A DNA stretch of 64,000 nt from assembly GCF_006494775.1 (NCBI RefSeq), contig NZ_CP041146.1, forward strand, positions 4,712,001-4,776,000, given 5' to 3'. Of this stretch, positions 43,628-52,282 are shown in pieces. The translations under genes and the position numbers were made by a program. A model generated the notes under the pieces. That model was given only the letters and a program-made list of their open reading frames with translations, did no database searches and had not been told where the DNA came from. Within the stretch, counting starts at the first letter, position 1. Each line of letters opens with the position of its first letter. The stretch is from Nocardioides humi. Its GTDB lineage: Bacteria; Actinomycetota; Actinomycetes; Propionibacteriales; Nocardioidaceae.

Positions 43628-45066
43628 CAGGCCTCCGCCTCCTTCAGGTACGCCGCCAGGCCCTGCCGGCCGCCCTCACGGCCGTAGCCCGACTCCTTGT
43701 AGCCGCCGAAGGGGCTGGCCGGGTCGAACTTGTTGAACGTGTTGGCCCACACCACGCCCGCCCGCAGCTGGGAGGCCATGTGCAGGATCCGGGAGCCCTT
43801 CTCGGTCCACACACCCGCCGAGAGACCGTACGGCGTGTTGTTGGCCTTCTCGATCGCCTCGGCCGGGGTGCGGAAGGTCAGCACGGACAGCACCGGTCCG
43901 AAGACCTCCTCGCGCGCGATCCGGTGCGCCTGGGTGACGCCGGTGAAGACCGTCGGCGGGAACCAGAAGCCGGACGACGGCAGCTCGCATGCCGGCGCCC
44001 AGCGCTCGGCACCCTCGGACTCGCCGATGTCGGAGAGCTCGCGGATCCGGGCGAGCTGCTCGGAGGAGTTGATCGCGCCGATGTCGGTGTTCTTGTCGAG
44101 CGGGTCGCCGACGCGCAGCGTGCCCATCCGGCGCTTGAGCCGCGAGAGCACCTCGTCGGCCACCGACTCCTGCACGAGCAGCCGCGAGCCGGCGCAGCAG
44201 ACGTGGCCCTGGTTGAAGAAGATGCCGCCGACGATGCCCTCGACCGCCTGGTCGATGGGGGCGTCGTCGAAGACGACATTGGCGGCCTTGCCGCCGAGCT
44301 CCAGGGTGACCTTCTTCGAGGAGCCCGCGACGGCGCGCGCGATCGCCTTGCCGACGTCGGTCGAACCGGTGAACGCGACCTTGTCGACGTCCGGGTGCGA
44401 CACCACGGCCTGGCCCGTCCCACCGGCGCCGGTGACGATGTTGACGACGCCGGGCGGCAGGTCGGCCTGCTGGCAGATCTCGGCGAACAGCAGCGCCGTC
44501 AGGGGAGTGGTCTCGGCGGGCTTCAGTACGACGGTGTTGCCGCACGCCAGCGCCGGCGCGACCTTCCACGCCAGCATGAGCAGCGGGAAGTTCCACGGGA
44601 TGACCTGGCCCGCGACACCGAGCGGCTGCGGGCTCGGACCCAGCCCGGCATAGGAGAGCTTGTCGGCCCAGCCGGCGTAGTAGAAGAAGTGCGCGGCCAC
44701 GACGGGTACGTCGACGTCGCGGCTCTCCTTGATCGGCTTGCCGTTGTCGATCGACTCCAGGACCGCGAGCTCGCGGCCGCGCTCCTGGATGATCCGGGCG
44801 ATCCGGAACAGGTACTTGGCCCGCTCCTTGCCCGACATCCGCGACCAGCCTCGGAACGCGCGACGGGCGGCGCGCACCGCGAGGTCGACGTCCGCCTCGG
44901 ACGCCTCGGCGACCTCGGCGAGGGTCTCCTCGGTGGCGGGGTTGATCGTCTTGAACGACGTCCCGCGGCCGTCGACGAACTCGCCGTCGACGAACAGGCC
45001 GTAGGACGGCTTGATGTCGACGATGCTCCGGGACTCCGGAGCCGGTGCGTACTCGAAGGAGGCCAT
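43627..45066 (-). CDS. Aldehyde dehydrogenase
   Basis: A 479-residue NAD(P)-dependent aldehyde dehydrogenase. It has GQVIPWNFPLLMLAWKVAPAL, FTGSTDVGKAIARAVA, VTLELGGKAANVVFDDA (general base Glu) and FFNQGHVCCAGSRLLVQ (nucleophile Cys), plus EVFGPVLSVL and ASPFGGYKESGYGREGG. Between deoC and the short relative, it may oxidise acetaldehyde released by DeoC. ATG 45066 is 5 bp after deoC's stop, so deoC, this gene and the short one form an operon. Confidence 0.93.
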   Translation of the reverse strand: MASFEYAPAPESRSIVDIKPSYGLFVDGEFVDGRGTSFKTINPATEETLAEVAEASEADVDLAVRAARRAFRGWSRMSGKERAKYLFRIARIIQERGRELAVLESIDNGKPIKESRDVDVPVVAAHFFYYAGWADKLSYAGLGPSPQPLGVAGQVIPWNFPLLMLAWKVAPALACGNTVVLKPAETTPLTALLFAEICQQADLPPGVVNIVTGAGGTGQAVVSHPDVDKVAFTGSTDVGKAIARAVAGSSKKVTLELGGKAANVVFDDAPIDQAVEGIVGGIFFNQGHVCCAGSRLLVQESVADEVLSRLKRRMGTLRVGDPLDKNTDIGAINSSEQLARIRELSDIGESEGAERWAPACELPSSGFWFPPTVFTGVTQAHRIAREEVFGPVLSVLTFRTPAEAIEKANNTPYGLSAGVWTEKGSRILHMASQLRAGVVWANTFNKFDPASPFGGYKESGYGREGGRQGLAAYLKEAEA

Positions 45067-45071
45067 GCGAA

Positions 45072-46055
45072 TCAGTCCAGGGTGAAGTAGTCGGGACCGC
45101 TGTAGCGGCCGGTGGTCATCTTGGTGCGCTGCATCAGCAGGTCGTTGAGCAGCGTCGAGGCGCCGAACCGGAACCAGTCCGGGTCGAGCCAGTCGTCGCC
45201 CGCGATCTCGTTGACCATCACGAGGTACTTGATCGCGTCCTTGGCGGTGCGGATGCCGCCCGCGGGCTTCACGCCGATCTGGACGCCGGTGGCCTCGCGG
45301 AAGTCGCGGACCGCCTCGAGCATCACCAGGGTGACCGGCAGGGTCGCCGCCGGCTGCACCTTGCCGGTGGAGGTCTTGATGAAGTCGGCGCCGGCCAGCA
45401 TCGCCAGCCACGACGCGCGGCGTACGTTGTCGTAGGTCTGCAGCTCGCCGGTCTCGAAGATCACCTTGAGGTGGGCGTGCGAGCCGTTGGGACGGGCGCA
45501 GGCCTCGCGGGTGGCGACGATCTCGTCGAAGACCTGGAGGTAGCGCCCGGCCAGGAAGGCGCCCCGGTCGATCACCATGTCGATCTCGTCGGCTCCGTTG
45601 GCCACCGCGTCGCGGGTGTCGGCCAGCTTGACGTCCATCGAGGCCCGTCCGCTGGGGAAGGCCGTCGCGACCGCGGCGACGTTCACCTGCGAGCCGACGA
45701 TGGACTTCACCTCGCCGACCAGGTCGCCGTAGACGCAGACGGCGGCGACCGACGGGCAGGTCGGGTCGGCCGGGTCGGGGCGCAGCGCCTTGCTGGCCAG
45801 CGCCCGCACCTTGCCGGGGGTGTCCTGGCCCTCGAGCGTGGTGAGGTCGACCATCCGGATCGCGAGGTCGAGCGCCCACGCCTTGGCGGTGGTCTTGATC
45901 GAGCGGGTCCCGAGACCGGCGGCGCGCGCCTCGGCGCCGACCTGGTCGACGCCGGGCAGGCCGTGCAGGAACCGGCGCAGCGAGGCATCGCTCGCCGTCA
46001 CCTCGGAGTACGCCGCGAGTCCCGGAGCGGGATCGGCGGGGGCGGTGGTCGGCAT
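45072..46055 (-). CDS. deoC: Deoxyribose-phosphate aldolase
   Basis: A 327-residue class I aldolase that splits 2-deoxyribose-5-phosphate into glyceraldehyde-3-phosphate and acetaldehyde. The core has DLTTLEGQDTPGKV, VCVYGDLVGEVKSIVG, EIDMVIDRGAFLAGRY, HLKVIFETGELQTY, ADFIKTSTGKVQPAA (Schiff-base Lys) and GVKPAGGIRTAKDA. It is longer than E. coli DeoC owing to an N-terminal extension of about 60 residues, as in actinobacteria. First gene of the deoC-ALDH-ALDH operon. Confidence 0.93.
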   Translation of the reverse strand: MPTTAPADPAPGLAAYSEVTASDASLRRFLHGLPGVDQVGAEARAAGLGTRSIKTTAKAWALDLAIRMVDLTTLEGQDTPGKVRALASKALRPDPADPTCPSVAAVCVYGDLVGEVKSIVGSQVNVAAVATAFPSGRASMDVKLADTRDAVANGADEIDMVIDRGAFLAGRYLQVFDEIVATREACARPNGSHAHLKVIFETGELQTYDNVRRASWLAMLAGADFIKTSTGKVQPAATLPVTLVMLEAVRDFREATGVQIGVKPAGGIRTAKDAIKYLVMVNEIAGDDWLDPDWFRFGASTLLNDLLMQRTKMTTGRYSGPDYFTLD

Positions 46056-46079
46056 CTGCCCAGCATAGGGTTCGCAGGT

Positions 46080-46652
46080 GTGAGGAACGAAGGTGTCGAG
46101 AAGGTCGAGCGGTACAGCTCGGGTGGTCTGGTCGTCGGCCTGATCGGCGTGGGCCTGGTGGTGGTCGTGCTCGGCTACGGCCTGCTCGACGCCGAGGCCG
46201 GCTTCGCGCCGTGGGCCTATCCGCTCTGCCTCCTCCTCGGCGTCCTCGCCTGGGCGGTCCTGATCCGGCCGGCCCTGCGACTGCACCGCGACGAGGTCGA
46301 GCTGCGCAACGTGCTGCACACCCGCTGGGTGCCGTTCGCGCTGATCACCTCGGTGGAGATCAGCCAGGTGACGATCGTGCGGGTCGGCGAGGAGCGGTAC
46401 GTCGGCAGCGGGTTCGGCCGCACCCGCCGTACTCTCCGGCGCGACGAGACCGCCCCCGACGACGCGCCGCTGGAGAGGCGGTCCACGGCCTGGCTGATCG
46501 AGGACCGGATCCGGCGCCGGTCCGTGGCGGCCCGCGACCCGGCCACCAGCTCGCTCGGGGAGCACGAGGTCCGGCACGCGTGGGCCTGGCCGGAGATCAT
46601 CGCGCTGGGCGTGCTCGCCGTCGCGACCGTCGTGCTCGCCCTCGTGGCCTGA
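46080..46652 (+). CDS. Membrane protein with PH-like domain
   Basis: A 190-residue protein with two N-terminal membrane segments (GGLVVGLIGVGLVVVVLGYGLL and WAYPLCLLLGVLAWAVLIRPAL), a bacterial PH-like central part (LRLHRDEVELRNVLHTRWVPFALITSVEISQVTIVRV) and one C-terminal segment (EIIALGVLAVATVVLALVA). GTG 46080 is set by the first conserved residues and the gap of 24 bp from divergent deoC. It is common in actinobacteria; the function is unknown. Confidence 0.7.
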   Translation: MRNEGVEKVERYSSGGLVVGLIGVGLVVVVLGYGLLDAEAGFAPWAYPLCLLLGVLAWAVLIRPALRLHRDEVELRNVLHTRWVPFALITSVEISQVTIVRVGEERYVGSGFGRTRRTLRRDETAPDDAPLERRSTAWLIEDRIRRRSVAARDPATSSLGEHEVRHAWAWPEIIALGVLAVATVVLALVA

Positions 46653-46682
46653 CCGTTTCGGCTCGCTCGTAGGCTGCCTCGC

Positions 46683-47213
46683 ATGCAGATCCCTGCCCGG
46701 CTCGCCGCCGCTGCCCTCCTGTCCCTGGCCGTCCTCGCCACGAGCGCCTGCGGCGACTCCGACGAGAAGGCCTCCGACCAGCCGGCCGGCGACGCGCCCG
46801 CGGCCGAGTGCACGATCGACGACATCGCCGTCGAGGGCGACTTCGGCAGCGCGCCGACGATCACGATCCCCGACGACTGCACGCCGCCGAGCACCCTGCT
46901 GAGCAAGGACCTCGTCACCGGCAGCGGCCCGGCCGCGGAGGCGGGCGACACGGTCGAGACCAACTACCACCTGGTGACCTGGTCCGACAAGCAGGTGCTG
47001 GACAGCTCCTTCGAGCGGGGGCAGACCTTCCCGCTGGAGAACCTCGGCAGCGCCCCGGTCATCGACGGCTGGAACCAGGGCCTGATCGGCGTCCAGGAGG
47101 GCACCCGCCGCCTGCTGGTCATCCCGCCGGACCTGGGCTACGGCCAGGGCGGCAACGGCGTCGCCCCCGACGAGACCCTCGTGTTCGTCGTCGACGCGGT
47201 CTCCGTCAGCTGA
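46683..47213 (+). CDS. FKBP-type peptidyl-prolyl isomerase lipoprotein
   Basis: A 176-residue exported lipoprotein. The signal peptide ends in the lipobox LATSAC with Cys at about residue 22, followed by an acidic linker. The FKBP domain occupies about residues 75-176: GDTVETNYHLVTWSDKQVLDSSFERG, VIDGWNQGLIGVQEGTRRLLVIPPDLGYG, ETLVFVVDAVSV. It would help proteins fold outside the membrane. It is 3 bp from the end of the convergent mutase gene. Confidence 0.9.
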   Translation: MQIPARLAAAALLSLAVLATSACGDSDEKASDQPAGDAPAAECTIDDIAVEGDFGSAPTITIPDDCTPPSTLLSKDLVTGSGPAAEAGDTVETNYHLVTWSDKQVLDSSFERGQTFPLENLGSAPVIDGWNQGLIGVQEGTRRLLVIPPDLGYGQGGNGVAPDETLVFVVDAVSVS

Positions 47214-47216
47214 GCG

Positions 47217-48910
47217 TCAGATCCCCGCGGCTGCGGCGATGTCGGTGCGCAGGGCGGTGAGCCGCGTGGCCGCCTCCGTGCGCGCGGTCGCGACGTCGCC
47301 GTCGACGACGGGCACGACGACCTCGAGGTAGCACTTGAGCTTCGGCTCGGTCCCGCTGGGGCGTACGACGACGCGACTGCCGTCCTCGGTGCGGTAGCGC
47401 AGCCCGTCGGTGGGCGGCAGGTCCGGCGATCCGGTGGCGAGATCGTTCGCGGTCGTGACCGGGGAGCCGCCGAGCGTGGCGGGCGGGGCGCTGCGCAGCC
47501 GCTCCATCGCGGCGGCGATCTCGCCGAGGTCGGTGACCCGCACGGACAGCTGGTCGGTCGCGTACAGGCCGTACTCGACCGCGATGGCGTCGAGCAGGTC
47601 GAGCAGGGTGCGGCCCGCCGCCTTGGCCTCGGCCGCGATCTCGCACAGCAGCAGCGCGGCGGAGACGCCGTCCTTGTCGGAGACGTGGGCCGGGTCGACG
47701 CAGTAGCCCAGCGCCTCCTCGTAGCCGAACACGAGGTCGGGCAGCCGGCCGATCCACTTGAAGCCGGTCAGCGTCTCGGCGTACCGCTGCCCGTGCGCCT
47801 CGGCCATCGCCCCGAGCAGCGAGGACGACACGATCGACGTGGCGTAGACGCCCGAGCGGCCGGCGCGGAGCAGATGGTCGGCCAGCAGCGCGCCGACCTC
47901 GTCGCCGCGCAGCATCCGCCAGCCGCCGGCGCCGGCATCCGGCACCGCCGCGGCGCAGCGGTCCGCGTCGGGGTCGTTGGCGACGACGATGTCCGCGCCG
48001 GTCCGCTCGGCGAGGGCGACGGCGCGGTCGATGGCGCCGGGCTCCTCGGGTTGGGGAAGGCGACGGTGGGGAAGTCCGGGTCCGGCGCCTCCTGCTCGGC
48101 CACGACCTGCGGGGTGGCGAAGCCGGCGTTCTCCAGCACGGTCGGCAGCGCGCCCCCGCCGACGCCGTGCAGCGGCGTGTAGACGATCGCCAGGTCCCGC
48201 GGCCCGTCGCCCGCGAGGCCGGCGACGGTGTCGAGATAGGAGTCCACGATGCCGTCGTCCAGGACCCGGCCGCCGGTGCTCTCCAGCGGCACCCGCGGCA
48301 CCGACTCCAGGCTGCCGACCGCGGCGATCCGCGCGGCGATCTCGCTGTCGGCCGGGGGGACGATCTGGCTCCCGTCGCCGAGATAGACCTTGTAGCCGTT
48401 GTCCTGCGGCGGGTTGTGGCTCGCGGTGACCATGACGCCGGCCGCGCAGCCCAGCTCGCGGATCGCGAACGCCAGCAGCGGCGTCGGCAGCGGCCGGGGG
48501 AGCAGCAGCGGCTTGAGCCCGGCGCCCGCCATCACCTCGGCCGTGTCGCGGGCGAACACGTCGGACTTGTGCCGGGCGTCGTACCCGATCACGACGGGGG
48601 TCCCGGGCGTCGTCCCCGTGTCGAGGAGGTACGCCGCCAGGCCGGCCGCCGCGCGGATCACGACGATCCGGTTCATCCGGTTGGGCCCGGCGCCGAGCGC
48701 GCCGCGCAGTCCCGCCGTACCGAACTCCAGGGTGCCGCGGAAGCGGTCGGCGAGGTCGGCGCCCGCGTCGGCGTCGCCCGCCTCGACCGCCGCGATCACC
48801 CGGATCAGCTCGTCGCGCGTGTGCTCGTCGGGGTCCTCGGCGAGCCAGGACTGGGCCCGGGTGAGCAGGACGTCGGTGTCAGGCGTGGTCACCGGGCCAC
48901 CGTAGGGCAT
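47217..48910 (-). CDS. Phosphohexomutase (phosphoglucomutase/phosphomannomutase), one frameshift
   Basis: An alpha-D-phosphohexomutase of about 564 residues that shifts phosphate between C1 and C6 (or C5 for pentoses). It has FGTAGLRGALGAGPNRMN, active-site Ser in VMVTASHNPPQDNGYKVY, metal loop VVANDPDADRCAAA, FGYEEALGYCVDP and RPSGTEPKLKCY. The frame breaks in the middle at a G run (48048-48050); one base restores AFPNPEEPGAIDRAV. ATG 48910 or GTG 48892 can be the start. In actinobacteria this gene often lies by deoC, where it may interconvert pentose phosphates. Confidence 0.85.
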
Positions 48911-48924
48911 CGCCCTCGTCCCGG

Positions 48925-49917
<993 letters not shown>

Positions 49918-49924
49918 GTCCACC

Positions 49925-49955
49925 AGCCAAGCCCTTGGAGCGCGCTCCAGGTCAA
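49925..49955 (-). promoter_or_regulatory. MerR-type promoter/operator for the aldo/keto reductase
   Basis: On the minus strand TTGACC (49955-49950) and TTGGCT (49930-49925) are separated by 19 bases. The spacer holds the perfect palindrome TGGAGCGCGCTCCA (49936-49949). The long spacer and central dyad are hallmarks of promoters activated by MerR proteins that twist DNA. The -35 box overlaps the stop codon of the merR gene itself. Confidence 0.8.
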
Positions 49956-50344
49956 GCGCTGCGCTCGGCCGGCCCGTACAGACGGTCCTCGTAGATGTCG
50001 ATCTTGTGGTCGATCGCCCCGAGGTGCGCCGTCACCTCGGCGAGCTGGCGCAGCACCTCCTCGCGGTGCGCGCGGAGCAGGCCCAGCCGCTCGGCCTCGT
50101 TGCCGTCGCCGGATCGGACCAGGTCGGCGTACCGGCGGACGTCGCGGATCGGCATGCCCGTCGCGCGCAGCCGGGTGACCAGCTCGATCCAGCGCAGGTC
50201 GGGCTCGGCGTAGCGACGGTGGCCGCTGGCGGAGCGGGGGACCGGGCGCAGGAGCAGCCCGTCCCGCTCGTAGTAGCGCAGGGTGTCGGCCGTCAGGCCC
50301 AGCGTGTCGGCGGCCTCGGCGATGGTGTGTCCGGTGCTCGGCAT
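49952..50344 (-). CDS. MerR-family transcriptional regulator
   Basis: A 130-residue regulator: [33 protein letters not shown] helix-turn-helix start ([12 protein letters not shown]), wing [15 protein letters not shown], then a long dimerisation helix [28 protein letters not shown]. No effector-binding Cys is present, so it is not a metal or SoxR-like [2Fe-2S] type. It controls the aldo/keto reductase through the palindromic spacer just downstream. ATG 50344. Confidence 0.9.
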   Translation of the reverse strand: MPSTGHTIAEAADTLGLTADTLRYYERDGLLLRPVPRSASGHRRYAEPDLRWIELVTRLRATGMPIRDVRRYADLVRSGDGNEAERLGLLRAHREEVLRQLAEVTAHLGAIDHKIDIYEDRLYGPAERSA

Positions 50345-50378
50345 GACCTCAGTGTGGCGCGGACGCCATGATGGTGGG

Positions 50379-50825
50379 GTGCTCCGGTCGTTCACGTTCA
50401 CCGACTCGTGGGCGGTCGCGGCGCCGCCGGCCGCCGTGGCGGAGGTGCTCACCGATCTGGAGAGCTACCCGCGCTGGTGGCCGCAGGTGCGCGCCGTCGC
50501 GAGACTCGGACCCGACACGGCCTGGGTGTGCTGCCGCTCGACGCTGCCCTACACGCTCGACCTCGTCCTCGACGCCGTCAGCCGGACGCCTCCCGTCGTC
50601 GAGGTGGCGGTCAGCGGCGATCTCGACGGGTTCGCGCGGTTCACGCTCGTGCCCGCCGGCGAGGGGACCCGGCTCGACTTCCGCCAGGAGGTGTCGGTGC
50701 GGGGCGCGCTCGCCCTGGCGTCGTACGTCGTGCGTCCGGTGCTGGTCTGGAACCACGCCCGGATGATGGCGGGCTGCCGCGCCGGCCTCGCGGGGGAGGT
50801 CGGCGGGCGTCAGGCGGCGCGGTAG
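50379..50825 (+). CDS. SRPBCC/polyketide-cyclase-like protein
   Basis: A 148-residue START-like fold protein: SFTFTDSWAVAAPPAAVAEVLTDLESYPRWWPQV is the classic opening, and FTLVPAGEGTRLDFRQEVSV and LVWNHARMMAGCRAGLAG close the lipid-type cavity. GTG 50379. Ligand unknown. It ends overlapping the convergent heme oxygenase gene by 16 bp. Confidence 0.8.
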   Translation: MLRSFTFTDSWAVAAPPAAVAEVLTDLESYPRWWPQVRAVARLGPDTAWVCCRSTLPYTLDLVLDAVSRTPPVVEVAVSGDLDGFARFTLVPAGEGTRLDFRQEVSVRGALALASYVVRPVLVWNHARMMAGCRAGLAGEVGGRQAAR

Positions 50826-51484
50826 CGCTCGATCTGGCCGCCGAGCTCGTCGAACAGGGCCTGGTTGAGGCTGAACACCGCACGCACCTCGTCGACGATC
50901 CGGGCGACCTCCTCGGGGGTGAGGTCGAGCGCGTCGAGGCGGGCGCGGTAGCCGTCCTTGTAGGGCTTCGGCTTCGGGATCGCGGGGAAGTCGTAGAAGC
51001 TCACGCCGGTGCCCTCGGGCAGGTCGAACGTGCGCTGCAGGACCCGGCCGATCACCTGGCCGCCGGAGAGGTCGCCGAGGTAGCGCGTGTAGTGGTGCGC
51101 GACGAGCAGGCCGCCCCACGCGGCGCCGGCGCGGATCCGCTCGACGTACGCCGTCGCGGCGGGGGAGTCGATGCTCTCCGGGTCGACGCCGGGGGCCCAG
51201 TGGGCGAGGTCGGCGTCGATGGCGGCGAGCCGGTCCAGCGCGGCGTCGTGGACGGCGGCGACGATCGGGTCGGCCTGGTGGGCGGCGACGACGTCCTCCA
51301 GCGCGGCGTAGACGCGGCGCAGGCGGAGCAGCAGGTCGGCGTACGCCTCGGTGGTGAGCTTGCCCTCGAGCAGCTCGGACATGAACGTCGACCCCTCGGC
51401 CGCCTCGTGCTCGGCGCGCGAGCCCTCGCGCATGGCCGTGGAGAGGGTCAGGTCCTCGTCGCGGACGGTGGTGGCGACGGACAT
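50810..51484 (-). CDS. hmuO: Heme oxygenase (HmuO type)
   Basis: A 224-residue heme oxygenase that opens the heme ring to biliverdin, CO and iron. The axial His is in MREGSRAEHEAAEGSTFM (about residue 26), and the distal helix has HHYTRYLGDLSGGQVIGRVLQ. GVSFYDFPAIPKPKPYKDGY is typical. It ends the import route encoded further right. A DtxR/IdeR-like box lies 90 bp upstream, so iron limitation likely induces it. Confidence 0.93.
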   Translation of the reverse strand: MSVATTVRDEDLTLSTAMREGSRAEHEAAEGSTFMSELLEGKLTTEAYADLLLRLRRVYAALEDVVAAHQADPIVAAVHDAALDRLAAIDADLAHWAPGVDPESIDSPAATAYVERIRAGAAWGGLLVAHHYTRYLGDLSGGQVIGRVLQRTFDLPEGTGVSFYDFPAIPKPKPYKDGYRARLDALDLTPEEVARIVDEVRAVFSLNQALFDELGGQIERYRAA

Positions 51485-51574
51485 GAGGGCGGCTCCTTGG
51501 AGAGGCGAATGACAACTTGCTGACTAAGTGTCAAGAAAATGGGGGCCGCCTGTCAATACGCCGCGCGCACTTTG

Positions 51575-51590
51575 CTTAGGTTCACCTAAG
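51575..51590. promoter_or_regulatory. DtxR/IdeR-like iron box upstream of hmuO
   Basis: CTTAGGTTCACCTAAG is a perfect inverted repeat with 7-base arms and a 2-base centre. It matches the core of the DtxR/IdeR operator (TTAGGTTAGSCTAACCTAA) well. It sits between the hmuO start (51484) and the end of the tetR gene, and so should serve hmuO. Confidence 0.75.
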
Positions 51591-51621
51591 TTTAACGCGT
51601 CGTGCGCGGCGGCGACAGGGG

Positions 51622-52188
51622 TCAGCCCATGTGGCCGAGGCCGCGGAGCACGAACTCCTCGACCGAGGCGACAGGCAGCTGGCGGGTCGCCAGCGCGGCG
51701 TGCAGGAGGGAGATCGCGGACTTGCGGTCCGAGACCCGGAAGGCGCCCTCGGCGATGCCCTCGTCGAGGATCTCGGAGAGCACCTCCTCGACCGCCGCGA
51801 CGTGGTCGTGGATCTTCTCCATCGCCTCCTCGGAGAGGAGGTGGTAGAGGATCCCGCCCATCCCGGTGTGGAACTGCTGGCCCGCCTGCAGCTGGTGGCG
51901 CAGGTAGACCCGGATCTTCGCCACCGGGTCGGGCACCAGGTCGAGGTCGCGGCGCAGGTCCGCGAGGTAGTGCTGGGTCTCCTCCGTGGCGAAGGCGACC
52001 ACGACCGCCTCCTTGTCGCGGAAGTGGTGGTAGATCGCGGTCCGCCCGATGTCGGCGCGAGCGGCGATCTGCGCCATGGTGATCGCGTCGAAGCTGCGCT
52101 CGTCCATCAGCGTCGCGAAGGCGTCGAAGATCCTCCGCCGGACCAGGTCACGGTGGGCGGGGACGGTCTCAGCGGCGATCTTCGGCAC
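51622..52188 (-). CDS. TetR-family transcriptional regulator
   Basis: A 188-residue regulator: FDAFATLMDERSFDAITMAQIAARADIGRTAIYHHFRDKEAVVV is the DNA-binding helix-turn-helix, and the rest is the ligand-binding all-helix domain (IRVYLRHQLQAGQQFHTG, VEEVLSEILDEGIAEG). It lies between hmuO and the heme-uptake operon, so it may act on either. No heme-binding motif is evident. ATG 52188. Confidence 0.87.
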   Translation of the reverse strand: MPKIAAETVPAHRDLVRRRIFDAFATLMDERSFDAITMAQIAARADIGRTAIYHHFRDKEAVVVAFATEETQHYLADLRRDLDLVPDPVAKIRVYLRHQLQAGQQFHTGMGGILYHLLSEEAMEKIHDHVAAVEEVLSEILDEGIAEGAFRVSDRKSAISLLHAALATRQLPVASVEEFVLRGLGHMG

Positions 52189-52234
52189 GTAAGGATCCTA
52201 GAGCGAGATTTCATCTGATGATTGGAAACGGTGA

Positions 52235-52268
52235 CGGGGTGTGTCCGCCACGTGGCGGACACACCCCG
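52235..52268. terminator. Perfect 34-bp palindrome ending the heme-uptake operon
   Basis: Two 17-base arms (52235-52251 and 52252-52268, beginning CGGGGTGTGTCCGCC) pair without mismatch and without a loop. It lies 14 bases beyond the stop of the last operon gene and 46 bases before the tetR start. A strong hairpin can form in the minus-strand transcript. The T-run expected for a classic terminator is absent. It could also act as a binding site. Confidence 0.75.
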
Positions 52269-52282
52269 CGAGAGGCAAGGGC

